Positions 25,695 to 34,992 are shown, numbered from the stretch's first letter. The stretch is DNA of 64,000 nt from Vannielia litorea (GCF_900142295.1 NZ_FSRL01000001.1:3534001-3598000), one strand, 5' to 3'. Notes: a model not told the origin generated them from the letters alone. Translations and numbers: made by a program.

Positions 25695-28087
25695 GCGGCG
25701 GAGGCCCTTCTGTTGAGGAGCGGGTGGAGATCGGCGGAGAGCCGGTCGATCAGGGTGGGCATGGCAAGTCCGAGCGGCGAGAGGTCGATCTCGCGCATCG
25801 CCCTGGTCACCGGAGGGGCCACCCAGGCGCGGCAGAGCGCAGCGGCGAGGGCCTCGGGCGTGGGCTCGGCGGAGATGATCGCGGGAGAGAGCCGGGAGAG
25901 GTCCTTGCCGCCGAAACGGTTGGTGACCACCCGGACGCCGGAGGCCGCCATCTCGATCGGCGGGTGGCTCGGATGGGGCGAATACATCAGTGAAAGGCCG
26001 AGATCGACGCCCAGGAGAAACTCCGGATAGGCCTCCCACGGGAGCTTGCCGAGGCTGGTGAGCCGCGCACCGGTGGAAAACTCGACCGGCTCGTGGGTGA
26101 GGCCCACCGAGAGCAGCTCGACGTCGTCCGGGCCGAGGTGCTCGGCGGTGGTGAAACGCTCGAGGGCCTCGATTGCCATGGGGAACATGTTGCGCTCCAC
26201 CTCGGGGCGGCCGTAGAGCGCGAGCCTGCGCGGCGCGGCCGAGGGCGCGCGGTGCCCGCTCGCGTAGCGCGAGATCTCGATGGAGGGCCGGAAGGCCAGC
26301 GCATCGGGCGCGCAGAGGCCCAGCCCGGCGAAATGGTCGCGCAGAAGGGTGGTGTTGAAGATCGGCCGGTAGTCCATGCCGTAGCTGGCCTCGGCATCGG
26401 CGCAGGTGGTGCCCCAGGCGTAGAAATGCGGCTCGTAATCCTGGATCAGGTAGTGGAACTGCGCGTGGTGCAGGGCGTGGGTTCGGATCAGGGACTGGGC
26501 GACATGGGCCGTCCACCATGCGGTGGCGAGAAAGACATCGCCCCGGTGCTGCGAAATCTTGGGGCCGTCGCGGCCGCAGCTGTCGCCGGTGACGCCGCAG
26601 TGCAGGGTGATGCTGGCCGCCGCGCCGGGGTGCGCCCCGGCCGCACGGCCCTCCACGAAGGCGCGGGAGGCGGCGGGGTTGGCCATGGGCAGGTCGGTGG
26701 CGATCATGCGGATGCGGTGGCCCCGGGCGGCGAGGCCGATGCCGATATCGATCGCGGTGGCGATGCCGGCGAAGGCCTCGGTGGGGTTGAGCGTGGGCAC
26801 AAGCAGAACGATGGCCGATTCGGGCGCGTCGAAGCGCGGCGTCCACGAGGGCTGCTTGCGGGCGTCGATGAAGGTGGCGGCGGGCCGGGCGCGGCGGGCG
26901 GGCGGCGGTGGCGGCGCGAGGGCCAGCTCGCGGATGACGGCGTTGCCGGCGCTGTCGATCTCGGGCGGGGCGATGCCGGGCGAGAGGCCGTAGAGCCGGG
27001 TGTCGAAGGCCGAGAGCGCGGCGAGCAGGCCAGGGCCGAGGGCCTCGCGCAGCGACCAGGCGAGGCGGCCGGCGGTGATGATGAACTGCGAGGCGGCGAT
27101 GCGGGCGAGATCGGCGTGGCCGGTGAGCAGCAGGCGGAGCGAATCGGCTAGGTGCGGCAGGCCCAGCCCGCGCCGCCGCAGGTAGGGCCGGAGCGCGGAG
27201 GTATCTGCCCTGTCGGGCCCGAGCTGCGCCCCGATGACGGCCTCGGACACCCGCGCCTGGACGCAGCGGGCGAGGTAGCGGGCGAGGGCGTAGCTGGTGG
27301 CTTTGCGGCGGGCCCAGTGGTGCAGCGCCTTGCGCGACGGGCGGGGCAGGCGCCAGTCACGGCGGCGGGAGACCGCGCCGACCGCATTGCCCGCGTGCTG
27401 GCGGTAGTCGACCAGCGGCTCGTCGATCCGGACGACGCGGCCCGTGGCGGTGGCCAGCAGGGCGAGCCAGAGGTCGTGGTAGAAGTGCACCCCGGCCTGG
27501 CCCGGGAAGGGCAGAGACAGTTCGGCAAGCTCGCGCCGGAACAGCATGGTCATCCCGGTGACGGTGTTGCGGTAGAGCAGGTCGCGCAGGCCGGGCGCGG
27601 GCAGGCGGCGCTCCAGCGCGAAGAGCGAGGGGTGCAGCACCTTGCCCGCGTTGTCGACCACGCGGGCGTTGGAATGAACGAGGCTGACGGCGGGATCGGC
27701 CAGAAGGGCCGCGCCGCGCGAGAGGCGGGCGGGGTGCCAGGTGTCATCCTGATCGGAGAAGGCGATGAGGCTGCCCGGTGCCGTGAGCGGCAGGGCGGCG
27801 GCGAGACCGGCGGCGAAGGCGCGGGGCGCATCCATCCCGCGGTCGGGGGTGACGATCTCGCAGCGAAGCCCATGACGGGCGGCAGTCTGGGCCATGAGGG
27901 GGCCTGATTCGAGATCGGCGATGACGGCGACGAGGAGGGAGGGCCGCAGGATCTGGCCGGCGAGGCTGGCGACCTGCGCCTCGAGCTGCGCCGGATCGGG
28001 GCGGAACACGGCAAGGATGACGGCAATCTCCGGCGCGGGGGAGGGGCTGGGGGCCTTTGCCTCGGCGGCCGGGAGTGCTCTCGTCAT
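25691..28087 (-). CDS. Two-domain glycosyltransferase: GT2 plus WsaF-like rhamnosyltransferase
   Basis: A 798-residue cytoplasmic protein. Residues ~20-260 are a GT2 domain (EIAVILAVFRPDPAQLEAQV, SLIAFSDQDDTWHPARL, HFYHDLWLAL, VDYRQHAGNAVG). A helical and Pro-rich linker follows. Residues ~450-790 form a GT-B domain like the rhamnosyltransferase WsaF (LLVPTLNPTEAFAGIATAID, LIQDYEPHFYAWGTTCADA, YGRPEVERNMFPMAIEAL, LGLSLMYSPHPSHPPIEMA). One polypeptide could add two successive sugars, at least one likely rhamnose given the adjacent rfb genes. ATG 28087 has AGAAGG at good distance; an upstream GTG at 28129 is less likely. Coupled to the sulfotransferase gene. Confidence 0.87.
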   Translation of the reverse strand: MTRALPAAEAKAPSPSPAPEIAVILAVFRPDPAQLEAQVASLAGQILRPSLLVAVIADLESGPLMAQTAARHGLRCEIVTPDRGMDAPRAFAAGLAAALPLTAPGSLIAFSDQDDTWHPARLSRGAALLADPAVSLVHSNARVVDNAGKVLHPSLFALERRLPAPGLRDLLYRNTVTGMTMLFRRELAELSLPFPGQAGVHFYHDLWLALLATATGRVVRIDEPLVDYRQHAGNAVGAVSRRRDWRLPRPSRKALHHWARRKATSYALARYLARCVQARVSEAVIGAQLGPDRADTSALRPYLRRRGLGLPHLADSLRLLLTGHADLARIAASQFIITAGRLAWSLREALGPGLLAALSAFDTRLYGLSPGIAPPEIDSAGNAVIRELALAPPPPPARRARPAATFIDARKQPSWTPRFDAPESAIVLLVPTLNPTEAFAGIATAIDIGIGLAARGHRIRMIATDLPMANPAASRAFVEGRAAGAHPGAAASITLHCGVTGDSCGRDGPKISQHRGDVFLATAWWTAHVAQSLIRTHALHHAQFHYLIQDYEPHFYAWGTTCADAEASYGMDYRPIFNTTLLRDHFAGLGLCAPDALAFRPSIEISRYASGHRAPSAAPRRLALYGRPEVERNMFPMAIEALERFTTAEHLGPDDVELLSVGLTHEPVEFSTGARLTSLGKLPWEAYPEFLLGVDLGLSLMYSPHPSHPPIEMAASGVRVVTNRFGGKDLSRLSPAIISAEPTPEALAAALCRAWVAPPVTRAMREIDLSPLGLAMPTLIDRLSADLHPLLNRRASAA

Positions 28088-28186
28088 GTTGGGGCCCTTC
28101 TGCGCTGGGACAGTGCCGCGTTCTGGCACTCGAGTCGGGTGGGTTATGAAGGCGAATGGTTTAAATTCTGTCAGTGTCGGGCGGTT

Positions 28187-29008
28187 TCAGCCGCGTTCGA
28201 TGATGTCGCGGTGGTGGCGGCGCAGGAACAGGAGCCCGAGCGCGAGCGGCACGCCGCCGCAGGCGATCACGTAGCCGAGGGAGACATAGCCTGCGTCATA
28301 GGTGGCATAGATGCCCGCGCGCAACAGGCCGATGCAGTGGATCAGCGGGTTGAACCAGAGCCAGCCTTGGTAGGGTTGGGGCACATCGTCGAACACGAAG
28401 AAGACGCAGGAGACGATGAAGAGCGGGCGGTTGAGAATTGCCCAGGTCCGCTCCCAGGCGGGATAGCTCGAGAGCAGGTAGCAATTGAGCGTGCCGACGC
28501 CGAGGGCCAGCCATGTGGCGAGGGCGAAGCCGAGCGCCAGGTGCGGGATGTCGAGAATCACCGCGAGATCGAAGGCGAGGATGATGCCGGAGAGCAGGAT
28601 CATAGCCACCAGGAGCTGCGTGACCGCATTGAGCAGGAAGCGCGCGCCGAGCGCATCGGTGTAGGTGACGCCGGGATAGTAGAGCAGCTGGCGGGAGAAC
28701 CGCAGGGAGAGCGCGACCTTCTGGCTGATGTCGAGATAGGCGAGGAAGGGGAGCAGGCCGGAGGCGTAGAACAGCGGAAAGTTGGTGCCGAGCGAGGGTG
28801 CGCGGAAGGCGAGCGAGAACACCAGCGAGAGCAGGGCGATGCCCGCGACCGGCTCGAGCACGGCCCAGGCGTAGCCCATCGCGTTGCGGCCATAGGTGGT
28901 GGACATCTCGCGGATGAAGAGCGCCGCCAAGGCGCGCCCGGTCCGGAACCGGGCGGGGCGGAGCAGCGGGCGGGGCTGCGCGGGCGTTAACGAAATATCA
29001 TCTGGCAT
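28187..29008 (-). CDS. Polysaccharide ABC exporter permease (KpsM/Wzm type)
   Basis: A 273-residue ABC-2 family inner-membrane protein with six predicted helices. It opens with a cytoplasmic amphipathic region (RALAALFIREMSTTYGRNAMGYAWAVLEPVAGI) typical of KpsM. Later segments include GLLPFLAYLDISQKVALSLR, LLYYPGVTYTDALGARFLLN, and the re-entrant end LWFNPLIHCIGLLRAGIYATYDA. Together with the ATPase at 30273 it exports a lipid-linked capsule or O-chain. It is divergent from the adaptor and ATPase genes, with only ~70 bases between the start codons. Confidence 0.92.
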   Translation of the reverse strand: MPDDISLTPAQPRPLLRPARFRTGRALAALFIREMSTTYGRNAMGYAWAVLEPVAGIALLSLVFSLAFRAPSLGTNFPLFYASGLLPFLAYLDISQKVALSLRFSRQLLYYPGVTYTDALGARFLLNAVTQLLVAMILLSGIILAFDLAVILDIPHLALGFALATWLALGVGTLNCYLLSSYPAWERTWAILNRPLFIVSCVFFVFDDVPQPYQGWLWFNPLIHCIGLLRAGIYATYDAGYVSLGYVIACGGVPLALGLLFLRRHHRDIIERG

Positions 29009-29030
29009 CCTGTAGCCGGTTCTAAGGCCA

Positions 29031-29048
29031 AAGGGTTCTCAAACCCTT
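29031..29048. promoter_or_regulatory. Small hairpin/operator between divergent export genes
   Basis: A perfect 7-base inverted repeat (aagggtt / aaccctt) with a 4-base loop sits between the start codons of the divergent export permease and adaptor genes. It may be an operator for both, or a leader hairpin before the adaptor start at 29080. The evidence is only the symmetry and position. Confidence 0.35.
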
Positions 29049-29079
29049 GATGGCGGCAGCAACCAGAAGGGATTTGCAG

Positions 29080-30276
29080 ATGCAGGCACAGGCGTTGCGC
29101 CCGGTGGAGGCCAAGGCGCCGACGGCGGAGGTGCAGGTGCCACGCCAGCGGCCCGCGGCCCGGCCGGCGCGGGCGAGGCGGCGGCACTGGGGGCTGTTGC
29201 TCTCGCTCCTGCTCATGGTCGTGGCGCCGGTGGCTGCCGCGGGCTGGTACCTGTTCACCCGCGCGGAGGATCAGTTTGCCAGCAGCCTCGGGTTTTCGGT
29301 GCGCAAGGAGGACAGGGGCAGCGCGGTGGAGATCCTTGGCGGGATCGCCGATCTCGGCGGCGGGTCGGCCGGCAATGACACCGATATCCTGTTCGAATAC
29401 ATCCAGAGCCCCAACATGGTGCGCGCGGTGATGCGCGAGGTGGATCTCGTGGCGGCCTACACCCGCCCCGGCGACCCGGTGTTCTCGCTGGGGCCGGACA
29501 CGCGGATCGAGGCGCTGGCGGCCTACTGGACGCGCATGGTGCAGGTGTATTTCGACCGCTCGAGCCACCTGATCGAGATCCGGGTGAAGGCCTTCACACC
29601 CGAGGAGTCGCTGGCTATCGCGCGGGCCGTCCGCAAGGAGGCCGACCGCACGATCAACGCGCTCTCCGCGGTGGCGCGCGACGACGCCACGCGCTACGCC
29701 CGCGACGAGCTGGACAGGGCGCTGGCGCGGCTGAAGGCGGCGCGGGCGGCGCTGACCGCCTTCCGGACCAGCCATCAGATCGTGGACCCGGAGGCCGATA
29801 TCCAGGGCCGGATGGGGCTGCTCAACACCTTGCAGGCGGAGCTGGCCGATGCGCTCATCGAGCTGGACCTGCTGCGCCAGAACAGCCGCCCCGACGACCC
29901 GCGCGTGGTGCAGGCCGAGCGGCGGGTGGAGGTGATCCGGCAGCGAATCAGCGAAGAGCGCGCGCGATTCTCGGCGGAGGGCAGCGCCAGCGCCGAGCAG
30001 GAGGCCTACTCGGAGCTGATCGGGCAATACGAGGCCCTGGCGGTGGACCAGAAGTTTGCCGAGGAGTCCTACGTGGCCACGCTGGCCGCCTATGATGCGG
30101 CGGTGGCCGAGGCACAGCGCCAGTCGCGCTACCTGGCCACCTACATCGAGCCCGCCGCCCCCGAGACGCCGCTCTACCCGCGCCGCTGGGTGATCTTGCT
30201 TACGCTCTTCGGCGGCCTTGCCACGGCCTGGACGGTGCTGACGATGATCTACTACTCGCTGCGCGACCGGCGATGA
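29080..30276 (+). CDS. Capsule polysaccharide export inner-membrane adaptor (KpsE/Wzz-like PCP)
   Basis: About 398 residues. A short cytoplasmic tail with a basic stretch, one membrane helix (~37-59, LLLSLLLMVVAPVAAAGWYL), a long periplasmic coiled-coil region with the BexC/KpsE pattern (VRKEDRGSAVEILGG, DTDILFEYIQSPNMVRAVM, QNSRPDDPRVVQAERRVEVI), and a second helix near the C-terminus (~368-392) preceded by ETPLYPRRW. It spans the periplasm between the ABC exporter and the outer-membrane lipoprotein. I chose ATG 29080 for its AGAAGG site; TTG 29047 and ATG 29050 are longer alternatives. Coupled to the ATPase gene by a 4-base overlap. Confidence 0.9.
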   Translation: MQAQALRPVEAKAPTAEVQVPRQRPAARPARARRRHWGLLLSLLLMVVAPVAAAGWYLFTRAEDQFASSLGFSVRKEDRGSAVEILGGIADLGGGSAGNDTDILFEYIQSPNMVRAVMREVDLVAAYTRPGDPVFSLGPDTRIEALAAYWTRMVQVYFDRSSHLIEIRVKAFTPEESLAIARAVRKEADRTINALSAVARDDATRYARDELDRALARLKAARAALTAFRTSHQIVDPEADIQGRMGLLNTLQAELADALIELDLLRQNSRPDDPRVVQAERRVEVIRQRISEERARFSAEGSASAEQEAYSELIGQYEALAVDQKFAEESYVATLAAYDAAVAEAQRQSRYLATYIEPAAPETPLYPRRWVILLTLFGGLATAWTVLTMIYYSLRDRR

Positions 30277-30944
30277 TCGAGCTGCGCAACCTCTGCAAGT
30301 CCTACAGCGTGCGCGGCCAGCGCAAGGTGGTGGCCGATGACCTGACCCTCACCTTTCCGCCGCGCACGGCGGTGGCGATCCTCGGCCGCAACGGGGCCGG
30401 GAAATCGAGCCTGCTGAAGATGATCTCGGGCGCGATGGAGCCGGATTGGGGCGAGGTGCGGATCAGGGGCACGGTCTCCTGGCCGGTGGGGTTTGCCGGA
30501 TCCTTCCACCCCGAGCTGACCGGGTTGCAGAACGTGCGGTTCATCGGGCGGGTCTACGGCGTGGATACCGATGAGCTTGTGGATTTCGTGGAGGCGTTCG
30601 CGGAGCTGGGCGGCCACTTCGGCATGCCGGTGCGGACCTACTCCAGCGGGATGCGCTCGCGCCTCGCCTTTGCCGCCTCGATGGGGATTCACTTTGACAC
30701 CTACCTGATCGACGAGATCACGGCGGTGGGCGACGCGATCTTCAAGAAGAAGTCGGAGGCGATGATCCGGGCGCGCCTGGAGCACACCGGGGCGATCCTC
30801 GTCAGCCATGCGCTCGGCCAGGTGCAGCGGCTGTGCTCGGAGGGCGCGGTTCTGGAAAATGGTAAACTGTATTACTACCGGGATGTGATGGAGGCGATCC
30901 GGCACCATCAGGAGCTTATGCGCGCGGGGGGGGAGGCAAGCTGA
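30273..30944 (+). CDS. Polysaccharide ABC exporter ATP-binding protein (KpsT/Wzt type)
   Basis: A 223-residue ABC ATPase of the capsule exporter group. Walker A is GRNGAGKSSLL, the signature is YSSGMRSRLAFAASM, Walker B is FDTYLIDE, and a switch His lies in LVSHALGQV. The KpsT-specific start MIELRNLCKSYSVRGQRKVV and FIGRVYGVDTDEL are present. It lacks the C-terminal carbohydrate-binding domain of Wzt from O8/O9a systems, so it fits a capsule-type exporter. It works with the permease at 28187. Confidence 0.94.
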   Translation: MIELRNLCKSYSVRGQRKVVADDLTLTFPPRTAVAILGRNGAGKSSLLKMISGAMEPDWGEVRIRGTVSWPVGFAGSFHPELTGLQNVRFIGRVYGVDTDELVDFVEAFAELGGHFGMPVRTYSSGMRSRLAFAASMGIHFDTYLIDEITAVGDAIFKKKSEAMIRARLEHTGAILVSHALGQVQRLCSEGAVLENGKLYYYRDVMEAIRHHQELMRAGGEAS

Positions 30945-30950
30945 AGCCAG

Positions 30951-33614
30951 TCAGACGAAGAGGAAGTCGCTGTGGCTCAGATCGGCCAGCGATACGTCTT
31001 CGAGCCGGATGCTGTGGCCGGCATGGCTGAACAGAACGTCGCTGCCGTCCTGCGCCGCACCCAGCGCAGCGAATCGGGCGCTGTTGGAGCCGCCCGCCAC
31101 CCCGGCGATCTGGATCAGGTCGACCCCGGTGGCGTCGAAATCGGTGATGATGTCGTATTCGCCGGCGTCGTGGGTGGCGAAGACGAAGGTGTCGGCCCCG
31201 AGCCCGCCGATCAGAATGTCATTGCCCGCGCCGCCATTGATCCGGTCGTTGCCGTCGCCGCCGTCGATCATGTCGTTGCCCGCGCCGCCGTTCAGCACGT
31301 CGTTCCCGTGATCGCCCCAGACGCGGTCGTCGCCGTCGCCGGCGCCGACGGTATCATTGCCGACGCCGCCGTGGATCTCGTCGCGGCCCGCGCCGCCGCC
31401 GATGGTATCGTCGTCGGAGCCGCCGGAGATGTAATCGGCCCCCGGCCCGGCGGCGATGTGGTCCTTGCCGCTGTTGCCGAAGAGGAAGTCGTCGCCGTAG
31501 GTCGCGGAGATGCTGTCATGTCCGGCGCCGCCCTCGATCCGATCGTTGCCGGAGCCGCCGCCGATCCAGTCGTTGCCGTCATCGCCGAACAGCAAGTCGT
31601 TGCCGTCGCCGCCGCCGATCTGATCGTTGCCGTGACCGCCGTGGATTTCGTCGTCGCCCTCGGCGCCGGGAAGGTTGTCGTCGCCCGCTCCGCCGTCGAT
31701 GTAGTCGTTTCCGGCGCGACCGAGGATCGAATCGTTTCCGTCGCCGCCGATCAGGATGTCGTCCCCCTCCAGCCCGTCGAGCCAGTCGTGGCCCGCGCCG
31801 CCCTCCAGCCGGTTGGCCTCGGCGGTGCCGGTGAGATGGTCGGCATGGGCGCAGCCGATGAGCCCTTCGATGCTGTAGAACAGGCTGCCCGCGGCGGCAC
31901 CGGCGTTGAGGCCCGAATTGGACAGGTTGACCACGAGGCCCGGACCGGTGCCGGCGTAGCTGACGATATCCATGCCCGACCCGCCCCAGAAATTGTCGGT
32001 TCCGCCGCCGGAGATCATCATGTCGTCGCCGCCGCCTGCGTGCATGTCATCGTTGCCGGCGGTGCCGGTGAGCAGGTCGTTGTCGAGCGTGCCGAAGACA
32101 TCGCTGCCGGTTGTCTCGGGCGCCATCTCCAGCGGCGCGCGCTCGACCGCGTAACTGCTGGAGAAGGTGAAGGTGATCCTGGCGAAATCGGCCTCGGTCA
32201 GGGGTTGGCCGCCGGCAGAGAAGATATCGAGGCTGTCCTGCCCGTGAGTGACGCGCAGGGCGCCGTTGGACAGCGCCTGCACGGTCAGCCAGGCGGTGCC
32301 GTAGCACATGGCCCAGCCCGAGAGGTCGATGGTGTCGATTCCGATCTCGTAGTCGAAGATCCTGTCGCGTTCGAGGTCGCCGCCGATCAGCACGAAAGTG
32401 TCGGCCCCGGCCTCGCCATAGAGCCTGTCGCGGCCCGCGCCGTCGACGATGATGTCGTCGCCCGCGCCACCGTAGAGGTTGGCGGGCTCGCTCCCTGCGA
32501 CGATGAGATCGCCCGCGCCGGTGCCGGTAAAGGTGCCCACCCCGGCCTGGGCGAGGTCGCCGAAGCCGGAAACATCGAGGGTGAACTGGGCCACCCCGGG
32601 CGCACCCTCGGTGGTGACGAAGAGATCGAGCCGGCTGCCGGTGAGATTGGTGCCGATGCCGCTGATCCGGTCGAGCCCGGCCTGGGTGCTGCCCTCGATG
32701 ACCTGGAAGGGCGAGAGGTGGCCATCGGGCAAGAGGGTGTAGGCGGTGAGGCCGCCGTCATTGCCGCCCGCGATCACGAGGCAGCGCCCGCCGCCGAGAT
32801 CGACGACATCGAGCGCGGAGACGCCGGAGAAGCGGGTATCGAGACTGTCGACAACATGCTCGGCGGGCGCGAGGGTGCCATCGGGCTGCATCCGCAGCAC
32901 GGTGAGCGAGCTGGAGCCGGCGGAGGCGACCACGACGAAGGCGGTGCCGTCGATCGTCACGCTGTCCATCGAGGCTACCGACTGGAGCGGCAGGCTCTCG
33001 CCGCGGCCGAAGCTGTCGACCTCGGTGAGCGTGCCGGTGCCGGAGACACGATAGGCGGTGACGCCGTGCTCGCTGGACGACCCGGCGAGCAGATAGGTGG
33101 TGCCGGAGACCTCGACGGTGGTCATGGCGGAGATCTGTGCGGCATAGCTGCCGGGGGTGTCGGTCACGCTGCCCGCGAAGGTCAGGGTGTTGCCGCTGTT
33201 GGTGACGGCATAGGCGGCGAGGCCGGCGCCGTTTTGGGACGCGACGAAGAGAAAGTCGGTGCCGTTGACGGTGGCACCGGCGAGGGTGGCGGCGGTGGCC
33301 TGGCTCTCCAGGGTGGAAAGGTAGGCACGGTCGGAGCCGTGGTCGCCCGCTGCGGTGCCGGCGAGCACCGCGTCGATCACCCGGCCCGACAGGCTGACGC
33401 TCTCGCCGAAATGGCTGAAGCTCACCCGCCCGCCGAGCGACAGGGTGCCCCCGGCGGTGGCGAGGCCGGAGCCGGTGGCATCATAGTGGCGCACCACGTC
33501 ATTGCCGTGGTCGATCAGGGTGATGCCCGTGGCGGTGTTGGCGATTGTGCCCATCATCGTGGGATGCTCGGCGCTGCCGCCGGCCAGAATACCCTTGAAC
33601 GAGAAAGACGCCAT
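30951..33614 (-). CDS. Large secreted RTX (hemolysin-type calcium-binding) protein with N-terminal propeller-like region
   Basis: An 887-residue acidic protein. The first ~350 residues hold repeated blade-like segments (for example FLFVASQNGAGLAAYAVTNSGN and TYLLAGSSSEHGVTAYRVSG) suggesting a beta-propeller. From ~365 onward there are RTX nonapeptides of the GGxGxDxhx form, sparse at first, then a dense block at about residues 500-820. The C-terminus (SIRLEDVSLADLSHSDFLFV) is the usual type I secretion tail; there is no Sec signal. It probably binds Ca2+ and is exported by a type I system not encoded here. It is convergent with the capsule ATPase gene and may be a cell-surface or matrix protein. 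No catalytic motif was recognised. Confidence 0.9.
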   Translation of the reverse strand: MASFSFKGILAGGSAEHPTMMGTIANTATGITLIDHGNDVVRHYDATGSGLATAGGTLSLGGRVSFSHFGESVSLSGRVIDAVLAGTAAGDHGSDRAYLSTLESQATAATLAGATVNGTDFLFVASQNGAGLAAYAVTNSGNTLTFAGSVTDTPGSYAAQISAMTTVEVSGTTYLLAGSSSEHGVTAYRVSGTGTLTEVDSFGRGESLPLQSVASMDSVTIDGTAFVVVASAGSSSLTVLRMQPDGTLAPAEHVVDSLDTRFSGVSALDVVDLGGGRCLVIAGGNDGGLTAYTLLPDGHLSPFQVIEGSTQAGLDRISGIGTNLTGSRLDLFVTTEGAPGVAQFTLDVSGFGDLAQAGVGTFTGTGAGDLIVAGSEPANLYGGAGDDIIVDGAGRDRLYGEAGADTFVLIGGDLERDRIFDYEIGIDTIDLSGWAMCYGTAWLTVQALSNGALRVTHGQDSLDIFSAGGQPLTEADFARITFTFSSSYAVERAPLEMAPETTGSDVFGTLDNDLLTGTAGNDDMHAGGGDDMMISGGGTDNFWGGSGMDIVSYAGTGPGLVVNLSNSGLNAGAAAGSLFYSIEGLIGCAHADHLTGTAEANRLEGGAGHDWLDGLEGDDILIGGDGNDSILGRAGNDYIDGGAGDDNLPGAEGDDEIHGGHGNDQIGGGDGNDLLFGDDGNDWIGGGSGNDRIEGGAGHDSISATYGDDFLFGNSGKDHIAAGPGADYISGGSDDDTIGGGAGRDEIHGGVGNDTVGAGDGDDRVWGDHGNDVLNGGAGNDMIDGGDGNDRINGGAGNDILIGGLGADTFVFATHDAGEYDIITDFDATGVDLIQIAGVAGGSNSARFAALGAAQDGSDVLFSHAGHSIRLEDVSLADLSHSDFLFV

Positions 33615-33888
33615 CGGTCACACCTGCACCCTTGCGATGGCGACGTGATGCCGCCCGGCCGGGGCGGGGGCCGGGGCGGGATTGTGGTGAAACGGCGCAG
33701 CTTGCGGAGAAGGCAGTTCAAATGCCGTGCAATCCGACCGCTTTGGCGCAGCGCGGCCGGGCGGCAGCGAGCGGGCCGACCTGGCGCGATGAACGCTGTA
33801 TCTAGGTTGACGATCCCCCGCGAACCACCCTATTTTGTGGAGCAAGCTGCGGCAGGAAGATTGCAGCGACGCGAGCGAAGGGCAGCCT

Positions 33889-34992
33889 GTGAAGATTCTC
33901 CGGCCATTGATGGTGCTGATGCTGCTGGCGGCCTGTTCGCTGCCGCGCGGGGCCGCGATTTCGAACGAGGTGCTGCGCGAGCAGAAGTCGGAGAACCCGC
34001 AGATCGCGGTCTATCCGGTGACACGTGCCCTGCTGCCGCGCTTTGCCTCCTGGCCCTACACCGGCTCGGGCATGCGCTCGGAGGGCTGGCTGCGCGGCTC
34101 GGGTCGCACCGGCGAACCCCGGATCAAGCCCTATGACCGGGTCGACCTGATCATCTGGGATTCGGAAGAGAACTCGCTGATCGCCCCGGCCGGCGCCAAG
34201 CTGGTGGAGATGAAGAACCTCCGGGTCAGCCAGACCGGCCATATCTTCGTGCCCTATCTCGGCGAGCAGCGGATTGCCGACAAGACGGCGGAGGCCGCCC
34301 GGCGCCAGCTGGAGAGCCAGCTGATCGACGTGGTGCCCTCGGCGCAGGTGCAGCTTTCGGTGGTGCCGGGCACGGGGAGCGCGGTGTCGCTGGTGGGCGG
34401 CGTGAACGCGCCGGGCACGGTGGCCCTGCCCGATGGCGGTTTCACGGTGCTGGGGCTGATCGCCCAGGGCGGCGGGCCGCAATCGACCCTGCGCAACCCG
34501 CGCGTCCGGCTCATCCGGGGAGGCCACACCTATGCGACCTCGCTGGAGCGGCTCTATGACGACCCCTCGCTCGACACCACGCTGGTGGGCGGCGACAAGG
34601 TGATGCTGGTGGCCGACGACCGCTATTTCCGCGCGCTGGGCGCAAGCGGCAAGGAGCAGCTTGTCTACTTCGAGAAGGAGCGGATATCGGCGCTGGACGC
34701 GATGTCGCTCATCGGCGGGCTGGAGGACAGCCGGGCCAACCCCAAGGGCGTGCTGATCCTGCGGCAGTACTCGCCGCGCGCGGTGCGGGCGGATGGGGTG
34801 AAAGGGCCGCAGAACGTGCGGACCGTCTTCACCATCGACCTGACCAGCGCCGACGGCCTGTTCTCGGCGGAAAAGTTCGCAATTCACCCGCAGGATACTG
34901 TGCTGGTGACGGAGAGCCCGGTGAACAGCGCGCGCACGATCTTCTCGCTCGTGGGCAGCGCAGTGGGTGTGGGCAATCAGCTCTCGAACTGA
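33889..34992 (+). CDS. Outer-membrane polysaccharide export lipoprotein (Wza/KpsD family)
   Basis: About 367 residues with a lipoprotein signal (MKILRPLMVLMLLAACSLPR; lipobox LLAAC). It has a Poly_export domain (IKPYDRVDLIIWDSEENSL, LRVSQTGHIFVPYLGEQRI) and SLBB-type segments (VSLVGGVNAPGTVALPDGGFTVLGLIA; LDAMSLIGGLEDSRANPKGVLIL). It forms the outer-membrane channel for the capsule polymer, aligned with the KpsE-like adaptor. GTG 33889 was chosen because it gives the signal peptide and follows a GCGAAGGG site. It is separated from the other export genes by the RTX gene on the opposite strand. Confidence 0.92.
   Translation: MKILRPLMVLMLLAACSLPRGAAISNEVLREQKSENPQIAVYPVTRALLPRFASWPYTGSGMRSEGWLRGSGRTGEPRIKPYDRVDLIIWDSEENSLIAPAGAKLVEMKNLRVSQTGHIFVPYLGEQRIADKTAEAARRQLESQLIDVVPSAQVQLSVVPGTGSAVSLVGGVNAPGTVALPDGGFTVLGLIAQGGGPQSTLRNPRVRLIRGGHTYATSLERLYDDPSLDTTLVGGDKVMLVADDRYFRALGASGKEQLVYFEKERISALDAMSLIGGLEDSRANPKGVLILRQYSPRAVRADGVKGPQNVRTVFTIDLTSADGLFSAEKFAIHPQDTVLVTESPVNSARTIFSLVGSAVGVGNQLSN

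Noticed and set aside
31200..31800. Regular DNA-level repeats suggesting a CRISPR or tandem array
   Set aside because: The periodicity is 27 bases and follows the RTX nonapeptide code in an open reading frame. There are no identical repeats with unique spacers.
30972..34136. A 1054-codon plus-strand open frame opposite the RTX gene
   Set aside because: It is the mirror of the RTX repeats (Val/Ala/Glu/Gly-rich) and runs into the export lipoprotein gene in another frame. The minus-strand reading has a clear family.
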